Positions 1-7,512 of a DNA stretch of 31,165 bases are shown in pieces; position 1 is the stretch's first letter; every line of letters starts with the position of its first letter. This stretch comes from a bacterium (GTDB taxonomy: Bacteria; Desulfobacterota; Anaeroferrophillalia; Anaeroferrophillales; Anaeroferrophillaceae). The stretch lies in the NCBI GenBank assembly GCA_029940125.1, contig JAOZRP010000002.1, positions 1 to 31,165 of the forward strand. The letters run 5' to 3'. A model generated the notes under the pieces. That model saw nothing but the letters and a program-made list of their open reading frames with translations, had not been told where the DNA came from and ran no database searches. Position numbers and translations under genes: made by a program.

Positions 1-5
1 TCGGA

Positions 6-24
6 GCGGCACACGATGTGCCGC
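6..24. repeat. Perfect inverted repeat (8-bp arms, 3-nt loop)
   Basis: GCGGCACA (6-13) and TGTGCCGC (17-24) are exact reverse complements around a CGA loop. The element lies at the window edge, so what it belongs to upstream cannot be seen. It has no T-tract on the plus strand, so it is not a textbook terminator. A REP-like hairpin or a protein-binding palindrome is possible. Confidence 0.4.
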
Positions 25-74
25 GAGAATGAGCGAAAGCCATGCCGGAACATCCTGATACCCTGATTTGGGTT

Positions 75-118
75 GCGGGCCTTAAGCCCGCCTTGGTTGT
101 TAGTCAATGTTTTTTAGC
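75..118 (+). terminator. Possible intrinsic terminator of the upstream unit
   Basis: GCGGGC (75-80) and GCCCGC (86-91) form a perfect 6-bp GC-rich stem with a CTTAA loop. A T-rich but interrupted run follows, ending in a TTTTTT stretch near 110-115. The position, between unseen upstream sequence and the sulfotransferase gene at 162, fits a transcription terminator. The T-tract is imperfect, so confidence is limited. Confidence 0.4.
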
Positions 119-161
119 GAGTTATCCCATCTGAGCAGGTTCCATACAAGAGTATTTTGAT

Positions 162-1115
162 ATGATTATATCTCACCAGGGCAGGCAGTTAACCTTTCCT
201 GATTTTCTCATTATTGGAGCAGCACGATCCGGAACTACTTACCTGTACACTGTGCTTAGCCGCCATCCCCAAGTATTCATGCCGCAAGAAAAAGAGCCGC
301 AGTTTTTAAATTATTATGGTACTAAGCTGAAAAAAACCATTTCCTTGGGCAAGATCGTTGATAATTGGCAGAATTACAATCTTGATCAGTATTCTGATCT
401 TTTTAGAAAAGCTGAAGAAGGCATGCTCTTGGGAGAGGCATCAGTTGACTACCTGTCCGAATACCAGCAGACTATTGATAATATCAGGACACTTTATCAA
501 CAAGCTGCGGCAAGGTTAAAAATAGTTGTTGTCCTGCGCAACCCTGTAGACAGAGCATGGTCACATCATGTACTGAGATTCAGCAAAAACAATGAAACTT
601 TGAGCTTTTCTGAGGCCATTCAGCCAGCAGTTGTTGCCAAGCGTTGCCAAGCCGGCATGCTCAGCACGTTTGATTATCTTGGTTATGGTTTGTATGCCGA
701 CAAGGTCAGGGCATGGAAAAAAGCTTTTCCTCATTTTCGCATCTGGATATATGAAGAATTTTTTGCTGATTTGGATCACTATATGGCAGAATTGGCAGAG
801 TTTCTAGGAATCAATATGCACAACTGCCTTGTTGTCCGGCAGAGGGTTAATGCATCAGGAGTTTCCAAAAATAAAATAGCCCGACTTTTTGTTGACTATT
901 TGCAGAAACCAGACGGTTGGAAAAAACCCTTGAAAAAATTCTTGCCCCAAAGAATGCGCCAGGGACTGAAAAGAAAGGCAACAAGTAAATTTTTGCAGCG
1001 CCATAAGATGAATCCTGACCTGCGCTGCCAACTTTTTGAATATTATCGAAATGATATTAAAGAACTTGAAACTATTTTAAATCGCAGCCTTGATATCTGG
1101 ACCCCCAAGCTGTGA
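162..1115 (+). CDS. Sulfotransferase domain protein (PAPS-dependent type)
   Basis: This 317-residue protein looks like a cytosolic sulfotransferase that moves sulfate from PAPS to a hydroxyl group, here probably on a polysaccharide or its precursor. The N-terminus has the 5'-phosphosulfate-binding P-loop, seen as IIGAARSGTTYLY near residues 17-29. A 3'-phosphate-binding segment, VVVLRNPVDRAWSHH, lies near residues 122-136. Length fits the bacterial Sulfotransfer_1/3 families. No signal peptide or membrane helix is visible. It is the first gene of a run of polysaccharide genes, and its TGA directly abuts the next reading frame. The gene looks more AT-rich than the secretion genes further on. 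The fold call is firm; the substrate is unknown. Confidence 0.85.
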   Translation: MIISHQGRQLTFPDFLIIGAARSGTTYLYTVLSRHPQVFMPQEKEPQFLNYYGTKLKKTISLGKIVDNWQNYNLDQYSDLFRKAEEGMLLGEASVDYLSEYQQTIDNIRTLYQQAAARLKIVVVLRNPVDRAWSHHVLRFSKNNETLSFSEAIQPAVVAKRCQAGMLSTFDYLGYGLYADKVRAWKKAFPHFRIWIYEEFFADLDHYMAELAEFLGINMHNCLVVRQRVNASGVSKNKIARLFVDYLQKPDGWKKPLKKFLPQRMRQGLKRKATSKFLQRHKMNPDLRCQLFEYYRNDIKELETILNRSLDIWTPKL

Positions 1116-1139
1116 TTGACGTCGCATGGGAAAAAAGTT

Positions 1140-1589
1140 GTGAAAGTTTGTCTGGTCTGTTCTTCTGGTGGGCATTTGCAGGAATTACTCAGGCTGCGAA
1201 AAGCTTGGTGCAATTTGGAGCATTTTTGGGTGAGTTTCCCGGGGGTTGACACTGATTTCTTGCTGGCGGAGGAAGAGATGATCGCGGCCTACCATCCAAC
1301 CAACCGCAACCTTTTTAATCTTTTCCGCAATGCCATTATTGCCTGGAAAGTTCTGAGGGTCAGGAATCCTGATCTTATCATTTCAACCGGGGCTGGCGTC
1401 GCCATTCCTTTTTTCTACCTGGGCAGGCTTTTCGGGATAAAAACCATTTACATCGAATCCCTTACTCGCATCCATGGTTTATCTTTGACGGGAAAACTCA
1501 TCTACCCGGTTGCCAGCCATTTTTATGTCCAGTGGCCGGGGTTGGCCCGGCGCTTGCGGAAAGCTGTTTACGGGGGGCAGGTACTATGA
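1140..1589 (+). CDS. Alg14/PssD/EpsE-like glycosyltransferase subunit
   Basis: The protein begins KVCLVCSSGGHLQELLRL, the signature start of the Alg14-like membrane-anchoring half of a split GT28-type glycosyltransferase (PssD, EpsE, Cps14F families). A hydrophobic segment near the middle (AIPFFYLGRLFGIKTIYIE) fits membrane association. In these pairs this half recruits the catalytic partner to the membrane-bound lipid acceptor. The frame is open back to a TTG at 1116, directly after the previous stop. I prefer the GTG at 1140 because family members begin at the KVCLVCSSGGH motif. The stop overlaps the next start as ATGA, so the two halves are translationally coupled. The family call is good; donor and acceptor sugars cannot be told. 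Confidence 0.8.
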   Translation: MKVCLVCSSGGHLQELLRLRKAWCNLEHFWVSFPGVDTDFLLAEEEMIAAYHPTNRNLFNLFRNAIIAWKVLRVRNPDLIISTGAGVAIPFFYLGRLFGIKTIYIESLTRIHGLSLTGKLIYPVASHFYVQWPGLARRLRKAVYGGQVL

Positions 1590-2095
1590 GAGCTTTTGTT
1601 ACCGTCGGCCTTGATCGGAAGCCTTTTCTCCGTCTTTTGCAGTTGGTTGATTTGGCTGTGGAACGTCAGCTCCTGAGCCGGGAAACACTGGTACAATGTG
1701 GCCACACCGATTTTTGTTCCCGGAATTTAACAATAGTGAAATTCCTGCCATTTGCCAGCATGCTGGAGGCAGTAAAAAAAGCTGAACTGGTCATTACCCA
1801 TGCTGGCGTTGGCAGCGTTCTCCTTTGTCTGCAGGCCGGGCAGCAGCCGCTGGTTGTTCCCCGGGAAGGTGACCGCGGTGAACATGTTGATAATCATCAA
1901 CTTGAGTTTGCCGAGGTCATGGAGGCTGCAGGCAAAGTCATGGCTGCCTATAACAAAAAAGAATTTTTTCGTTTGTTGGAACAGGCATCGGCATGGTGTC
2001 ATAACCTGCATAATGTTCGGGAACCGGTTCTAGAGCCAGAGCTTGCCAGAACCATTAAAGCCTTGATTGGAAACAGGTTTTTAAACACGTTGTAA
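1586..2095 (+). CDS. Alg13/PssE/EpsF-like glycosyltransferase catalytic subunit
   Basis: About 169 residues, matching the C-terminal half of GT28 enzymes. It starts MRAFVTVGLDRKPFLRLL and contains the nucleotide-sugar-binding stretch ELVITHAGVGSVLLCLQ followed by QPLVVPREGDRGEHVDNHQLEFA. The ITHAGVGS and DNHQLEFA elements are typical of Alg13, PssE, EpsF and MurG C-terminal domains. The ATG at 1586 overlaps the stop of the Alg14-like partner, and a GGGGGG run lies just upstream as a ribosome-binding site. A longer frame from 1532 would add 18 residues that overlap the partner and is unlikely. The two proteins should form one heteromeric membrane-associated glycosyltransferase. Confidence 0.8.
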   Translation: MRAFVTVGLDRKPFLRLLQLVDLAVERQLLSRETLVQCGHTDFCSRNLTIVKFLPFASMLEAVKKAELVITHAGVGSVLLCLQAGQQPLVVPREGDRGEHVDNHQLEFAEVMEAAGKVMAAYNKKEFFRLLEQASAWCHNLHNVREPVLEPELARTIKALIGNRFLNTL

Positions 2096-2109
2096 AAAAG
2101 GGAAACTCC

Positions 2110-3222
2110 ATGAATGCTCGTTTTCTCATCCGTAATTTCTACAATCTGGTTTTTAAAAGACAGTTGGAATTTGAATTTGATAAGATCCCCATGAAAGTGG
2201 AGCATCTGAGCAGTAAACAGCGCACGAATCTTTTTAAAATTGCTTTAAATCGTTTATTGCCGATCAGTCATGCTGTAGGTCGACCTTACATGGCCCATAT
2301 TTCCCCTGCCGGTATTTGTGATCTCAACTGCATAAATTGTCCGACAAAAGATCCCCGCACCAGGGGGCGGGAGCTTTTGCCTTTCGATACTTTTCGCAAA
2401 TTCATTGACGAGGCGGGAGATACGCTGCTGTACGTTATTCTTTGGAGTTGGGGTGAGCCGTTGCTGAATCCAGATTTATCGCGCATGATTGAGTACGCCT
2501 CCCGAAACAATATTCTGACCGTCAGCAGTACCAATCTCAACCACCTTGATCCTGGCAAAGCGAGTGATTTGGTGGCATCAGGGCTCGACAGCCTGATAAT
2601 CGCTGTCGACGGCACGAATCAGGCCAGTTATGAAAAATACCGTCGTGGCGGTGATCTGCAAAAAACTTTAGCTAATGTTAGATTGTTGGTGGCAGAGAAA
2701 AAACGGGTCGGTGCGGCCAAGCCGTTGCTGAACCTGCGCATGGTGGTTTCCAGGGAAAACGAACATGAAGTTGATGCATTTCGCCAACTAGGCCGGGAAC
2801 TTGGAGTGGATATGGTCAGTTTCAAAGCGTTTTCAACTCGCCAGGCAGGTTGCGAAGACCCGGAAATTGATCAACGTTTTGCTCCTCGCGATAAAAAGTA
2901 CCGGTGGTATCAATACCAGAAAAATTTCCGGGCTGACCGTCGGATGAAAAAATACTGGTGTCGCTTCCCCTGGACCAAGCCGACCTTGTTTGCCGATGGG
3001 ACTATTTTAACCTGTGAATTCGATCTTCACTACGACTACCCTTTGGGCAACATCAACCGGCAGTCCTTTGATGAAATCTGGTTTGGGGAAAAGGCTGAAA
3101 AATTCCGGCGCCGTTTTCAGCAAAATCGAGATGCCTTTGCCTTCTGTCATGATTGTGTCTACGATTATAAACTTATCGACGGCTGTGTCTTTGACCGGGA
3201 ACTGCTGCGTCATGAAGACTGA
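2110..3222 (+). CDS. Radical SAM/SPASM domain protein
   Basis: A 370-residue radical SAM protein. The 4Fe-4S/SAM motif CX3CX2C is Cys70, Cys74 and Cys77 (CDLNCINC). The C-terminal SPASM-like region supplies further cysteines near residues 284, 302, 346, 349 and 359, suited to auxiliary iron-sulfur clusters. It also has the usual LGNI....FDEIWFGEKAEKFR signature of SPASM proteins. Such proteins modify peptides or small molecules by radical chemistry, and members also occur in LPS and polysaccharide clusters, where the reaction is often unknown. It starts 14 nt after the previous gene and its 3' end overlaps the next gene by 11 nt, so it is part of the same transcription unit. No peptide precursor gene is visible nearby, which argues against RiPP maturation. 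Confidence 0.85.
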   Translation: MNARFLIRNFYNLVFKRQLEFEFDKIPMKVEHLSSKQRTNLFKIALNRLLPISHAVGRPYMAHISPAGICDLNCINCPTKDPRTRGRELLPFDTFRKFIDEAGDTLLYVILWSWGEPLLNPDLSRMIEYASRNNILTVSSTNLNHLDPGKASDLVASGLDSLIIAVDGTNQASYEKYRRGGDLQKTLANVRLLVAEKKRVGAAKPLLNLRMVVSRENEHEVDAFRQLGRELGVDMVSFKAFSTRQAGCEDPEIDQRFAPRDKKYRWYQYQKNFRADRRMKKYWCRFPWTKPTLFADGTILTCEFDLHYDYPLGNINRQSFDEIWFGEKAEKFRRRFQQNRDAFAFCHDCVYDYKLIDGCVFDRELLRHED

Positions 3223-4246
3223 AAAACCGCCTTTATCAGGCATCTCAGTTGTGGTGATAACCTTAAATGAAGAAGATAATATCTTTTCCTGTCTACAGTC
3301 TCTGCGACGCCAGAACTATCCCGATGAGAAATATGAGATTATTGTCGTTGATGCTTCCAGTGATGCAACCTCGAGCATTGCGGCAAGGGTGCCCGGGGTT
3401 CGGGTGATAAAAAGCGGAAAAGGTTTCAGCCGCCAGAAAAATGCCGGCTGGCAGGCCGCCCGTTTCGATATTGTTGCTTTTACCGATGCGGATTGCCTGG
3501 TAGTGGAAAACTGGCTGGCCACGATCGCCGGGGCGATGGCTGACCCGGAGGTGGTAGCGATTGGCGGCAATGCCCTGGCCCCGCCGGGGTGCGGCTGGTT
3601 TGCCCTCTGTGTTGCCTGTGTCGGTCACCCGGCCGGGGGTGCCATTGGTTTTGATGCCAATGTTGTCCCGGGTCCCCGGGGAATTGCCTTCATTGCCGGT
3701 TGCAATGGCGCTTTCCGGAAATCGGTTCTCCAGGAAGTCGATGGCTTCGGGATTAATTTCCAGGGAGGTGGTGAAGATGTCGATCTTTCCCGCCGACTGC
3801 GTCGTGCCGGTTACCGTTTGGACTACGTTCCCTCGTTGACTTTGTACCACAAGCCCCATACTCCTTTCTGGCATTATGTCAGATGGAACCTTGGCGTGGG
3901 GGGGACCAAATTCAACCTCAATCAACCTTCACTGGGCAGCATTGTTTTTGATCCCCGTTTTCCTTTATGGTCACTGATTATTTTGACCTTGTGGTTTCAA
4001 TGCTTTTTTTCAGCTGTGATTTTGTCCCTGTTATGTTTACTGGCAGGCTGGTTGGTGTACCTTGCCTTTCTGTGCTGTTTTTCAAAACCATTTCGATTAT
4101 TGCTTGAAAGACGCAGTAAGATTGGTCTTGATCTTTTTTCTGTCCTGACCGTGGTTCCGTTTCTGGTCTTGGTCAGGCAGATGGCGATTTCCGTTGGACA
4201 GCTGACAAAATGGTTTATGGTCCGTAAAGGTATCGACTCCCCCTGA
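3212..4246 (+). CDS. Family 2 glycosyltransferase with C-terminal membrane helices
   Basis: A 344-residue GT-A fold enzyme. It opens with ISVVVITLNEEDNIFSCLQSL and has a DADC metal/nucleotide motif near residue 93. Further on it carries FIAGCNGAFRKSVLQEVDGF and the acceptor-side GGGEDVDLSRRLRRAGY. Two or three hydrophobic helices follow in the last 100 residues, anchoring it at the cytoplasmic face of the inner membrane. I chose the ATG at 3212, which overlaps the radical SAM gene by 11 nt, because the GT2 fold begins about 10 residues later; the frame open from 3014 would lie inside the neighbouring gene. The likely role is adding one sugar to a lipid-linked glycan. Specificity cannot be predicted. 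Confidence 0.85.
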   Translation: MKTEKPPLSGISVVVITLNEEDNIFSCLQSLRRQNYPDEKYEIIVVDASSDATSSIAARVPGVRVIKSGKGFSRQKNAGWQAARFDIVAFTDADCLVVENWLATIAGAMADPEVVAIGGNALAPPGCGWFALCVACVGHPAGGAIGFDANVVPGPRGIAFIAGCNGAFRKSVLQEVDGFGINFQGGGEDVDLSRRLRRAGYRLDYVPSLTLYHKPHTPFWHYVRWNLGVGGTKFNLNQPSLGSIVFDPRFPLWSLIILTLWFQCFFSAVILSLLCLLAGWLVYLAFLCCFSKPFRLLLERRSKIGLDLFSVLTVVPFLVLVRQMAISVGQLTKWFMVRKGIDSP

Positions 4247-4658
4247 ACCATGACATCACGATTTCCCCCGGTTTCTTACAGGAAATTGTTTCCAGTTGCA
4301 CAATTCTTTTTTCAGTTGTTTTCTTACTCCTGGCTTGATATCTTTGCGATGTATAAGGAATTCCTGCTTTGTGGGCATTGATTTTATCGTCGTGGCTTGT
4401 GTTTGTCCAAGAGGTTGTTGTCCGAAGCAGGATTTCTGGCTTTTTCTTTTTGCCTTGGCAATGCTTTTATTTTCTCATTTTTGTCTTTAGGGTACCTTGA
4501 AAAATGGCCTTTTTGCTCGATTACGGCGTTAGGCTCACATTATAATCCTCGAAATATGGTTTATATTCCTGCGGTTATAATGTTCGCCTGCCTTGTCCTC
4601 AAACAAAAATTCTAATTTTTCAAGACACCCTTTAAACGACAGCGACCAGTGACGCGAC
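4247..4658. other. AT-rich non-coding gap between polysaccharide genes
   Basis: This 412-nt gap is visibly richer in T and A than its flanks and contains no convincing gene. Two small open frames (4296-4490 and 4397-4615) encode Phe/Leu/Cys-rich sequence, as expected from T-rich DNA, and lack ribosome-binding sites. A small hairpin, GGAAA-TTG-TTTCC near 4280-4292, followed by T-rich sequence could end transcription of the first gene block. A promoter for the large gene at 4659 probably lies here, but I see no clear -35/-10 pair. Confidence 0.5.
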
Positions 4659-7469
4659 ATGAATAAATACGATTATCAATTTTCTTTGGATTCTCCCAAC
4701 AATTCGGCCGCGGCGATTTTGCAGCTGGTAGGCCATGGCCGCAAGGTTTTAGAAATTGGTCCGGCTTCCGGAGCCATGACCAGGATCATGAAAGAAGAGC
4801 TTGGTTGCAAGGTAACATGTGTGGAAATTGATCCGGATTTGGCTGAAGCAGCACGGCCATTTGCCGAGAAAATGATTGTTGCGGATATCGAAACCCTGGA
4901 TTTTAATCATGAATTTGGTCATGGAGAATTAGATGTTGTAGTCTTGGCGGATGTTTTGGAACATTTAAAAGATCCCAGACAGGTTTTGCTTTCAATCCGG
5001 CCATGTCTGGCTGATGATGGATATCTTGTTTTGTCAGTTCCAAATATTGCCCACGCTTCTATTGTTTTGGAACTGATGCAGGGGAATTTCGATTACCAGG
5101 ATACCGGGTTGCTTGATAAATCCCACCTTCATTTTTTTACCAGAAAGAGCCTCCAGTTTATGCTTGAAAGTGCCGGTTATGTGGTTTCCCGGTGTGAAAG
5201 AATTCTCGTTTCGCCTGAGCATACTGAATTTAAGAATACTGTCGCCGGGTTACCCACGGCTTTGATTAATGTGATTGATGGAAACGATGAAGCGAAAACA
5301 TATCAGTTCATTTTGAAAGCGTATAAAGCAATGGAAGCGGGATTAATTCTTTCATTGCGGGAGCAGGTTGCGCAGTTTCAGCGTCAGGGAGAAGAACTCG
5401 AAGCCATTAAGAGAAAAGTTGACCGTCAGGCGTTGGAATTGAAGGAGAAAGACCGGACAATTCATGATTTGATGCGTAAATCCGGTCATGATGAGGTTGT
5501 TATTGAGGGGCAGAAAAACGCTATTGCCGCCCAGCTCAAAAGGCATAGGGAAATGGAAGAAAAACGCGATGCGGCTGAAGCTGAATTGCGGTTGATTTTG
5601 AATTCCAAAGCATGGCGGTTGGCGGAATTAATGCGAAACATACGATATGTTAAGCTGCCTGGGAGTGCGCATTTATTAAAAAAAGGCGTGTCTGCCTTTG
5701 CTCGTGGAGGAGTTTCTGAATTTTGGCGTAAATTGACACTTTATTGCAGACATAACAAAAAGAAACTTTCGGGAGGGCTGTATAAATCTGAATATGATCG
5801 ATGGCTGGAGCAAAATCACCTGTCGGTTGACGAAGCGACGATCGCGGCGGAAATCAGCAATTTTCAGCACCAGCCGCTGATCAGCCTGATCATGCCGGTG
5901 TACAAGGTTTCTCCGCAATGGTTGAGGCTTGCCATTGATTCCGTGATTCATCAATGGTATCAAAACTGGGAACTGTGTATTGTTGACGATGGCTCGCGCG
6001 ATGCGGTAATTCAGCAGATATTGGAGGAGTACGGTCATGAGGATAGAAGGATTAAAGTCAAGTTTCTCACGGAAAATTCCGGTATCGCCAATGCTTCCAA
6101 TGAGGCATTGGCTTTAGCTCATGGAGAATATATCGGTTTTGTCGATCATGATGATGAGTTGAGTTCCGATGCGCTTTTTGGGGTTCTGAAGGCCATCAAT
6201 GAAAATCCGGACGTTGATTTAATCTATAGTGATGAAGATATTATCGATGAGAAGGGAAACCGGTCCAGGCCATTTTTTAAACCTGGCTGGTCGCCCGACC
6301 TGTTGCTCTCGGTAAATTATATTTGTCACTTTCTTGTTTGTAAAAAAGACCTTGTGGAAAAAATCGGTGGTTTTGATGTTGAAACCGACGGTGCGCAGGA
6401 TCATGATCTTTTGCTGCGCTTGATACCGTATTGCCGTTACGTTGTTCACCTGGATAAAATACTATATCATTGGCGTTCCCATGCCGGGAGTACGGCTAGT
6501 GATATTTCCCGCAAGCAATATGCAATGGATAACGGAGCCAAGGCCGTTGAACGGTTTTGGTTGACCAATTATGGTATTAAGGGAAGCGCGGTATATGATG
6601 ACAAGGGCTACGCTTTCAAACCGGATGTTTTGCCGTCAACCAGGATTTCCATTATTATTCCGTTTAAAGATCGAGTGGACCTTTTGAGAAACTGTATGGA
6701 GGGCCTTTTACAGCGTACGCAATATCCCGAGTTTGAATGTCTTCTGGTGTCTAATAATTCGCGTGAAGCCACCACTTTCGCGTATCTTGACACCTTGCGG
6801 GAGAAGGATCCCCGTGTAAAGGTTTTGGAGTATAATCAACCGTTTAACTATTCGGCGATCAATAATTTTGCGGTGAAGCAAGCCCGGGGTGAGCTGTTTT
6901 TGTTCCTGAACAACGATATAGAGGTTATTCATCCCGACTGGCTGGAACAAATGGCCATCCCTTTGCTGCGTCCCGAGGTTGGCATTGTCGGCGCGCAATT
7001 GCTTTATCCGAACGGTTTGATTCAGCATAGCGGGGTAATTATTGGCATGGGTGGTTTTGCCGGGCACGTGTTCAGCCACCTGAAACCGACATCTTCAACT
7101 TATTATGGGGCACCATGTTGGCAGCGTAATTTTCTCGCGGTGACCGGCGCCTGTTTGTTGATCAGGAAGAAAGTGTTTGATGAGATAGGCGGCTTTGATG
7201 AAAGGTTTGTTGTTTGTGGTAGTGACGTATCTTTATGTTTAGCTGCCTATCAAGCTGGTTATCGGGTAGTCTGTGAGCCCCGTGCCCAGCTTGTTCATCA
7301 TGAATCGGCTTCTCGTAAAAAAATGGAAATTCCGGAAATGGATTATAATCTGAGTTTGCAGACCTATGGACAGTTTTTGATTTCCGGTGATCCTTATTTC
7401 AACCGCAACCTGTCCCTGGCGGACGAGAAAATATCCTTGAACTTTCCCGACACCCGCCCGGCGCCTTGA
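4659..7469 (+). CDS. Multidomain methyltransferase / coiled coil / two GT2 domains (WsaE-like)
   Basis: 936 residues in four parts. Residues about 1-200 are a class I SAM methyltransferase (VLEIGPASGAMTRIM, VTCVEIDPD, VLADVLEHLKDP). Residues about 225-327 are rich in Glu/Lys/Gln heptads and read as a coiled coil. A first GT2 domain starts near residue 405 (ISLIMPVYKVSPQWL, IVDDGSRD, metal motif DHDDE near 495). A second GT2 domain starts near 660 (ISIIIPFKDRVDLL, then FLFLNNDIEVIHPDW). Methyltransferase plus tandem glycosyltransferase is the build of WsaE from Geobacillus S-layer glycan synthesis and of related rhamnan/O-antigen enzymes, where the methyl group caps the chain. The coiled coil may act as a ruler or an oligomerisation element, which is inference. 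The next gene is WsaF-like, supporting this reading. Confidence 0.85.
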   Translation: MNKYDYQFSLDSPNNSAAAILQLVGHGRKVLEIGPASGAMTRIMKEELGCKVTCVEIDPDLAEAARPFAEKMIVADIETLDFNHEFGHGELDVVVLADVLEHLKDPRQVLLSIRPCLADDGYLVLSVPNIAHASIVLELMQGNFDYQDTGLLDKSHLHFFTRKSLQFMLESAGYVVSRCERILVSPEHTEFKNTVAGLPTALINVIDGNDEAKTYQFILKAYKAMEAGLILSLREQVAQFQRQGEELEAIKRKVDRQALELKEKDRTIHDLMRKSGHDEVVIEGQKNAIAAQLKRHREMEEKRDAAEAELRLILNSKAWRLAELMRNIRYVKLPGSAHLLKKGVSAFARGGVSEFWRKLTLYCRHNKKKLSGGLYKSEYDRWLEQNHLSVDEATIAAEISNFQHQPLISLIMPVYKVSPQWLRLAIDSVIHQWYQNWELCIVDDGSRDAVIQQILEEYGHEDRRIKVKFLTENSGIANASNEALALAHGEYIGFVDHDDELSSDALFGVLKAINENPDVDLIYSDEDIIDEKGNRSRPFFKPGWSPDLLLSVNYICHFLVCKKDLVEKIGGFDVETDGAQDHDLLLRLIPYCRYVVHLDKILYHWRSHAGSTASDISRKQYAMDNGAKAVERFWLTNYGIKGSAVYDDKGYAFKPDVLPSTRISIIIPFKDRVDLLRNCMEGLLQRTQYPEFECLLVSNNSREATTFAYLDTLREKDPRVKVLEYNQPFNYSAINNFAVKQARGELFLFLNNDIEVIHPDWLEQMAIPLLRPEVGIVGAQLLYPNGLIQHSGVIIGMGGFAGHVFSHLKPTSSTYYGAPCWQRNFLAVTGACLLIRKKVFDEIGGFDERFVVCGSDVSLCLAAYQAGYRVVCEPRAQLVHHESASRKKMEIPEMDYNLSLQTYGQFLISGDPYFNRNLSLADEKISLNFPDTRPAP

Positions 7470-7512
7470 GATAATAATCTTTCCGCCCAAGCGTAAAAAA
7501 GGTTCTATTTAC

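Noticed and set aside
4296..4615. Two small plus-strand frames with hydrophobic translations in the AT-rich gap
   Set aside because: Phe/Leu/Cys-rich sequence is expected from T-rich DNA, the two frames overlap each other, and neither has a ribosome-binding site.
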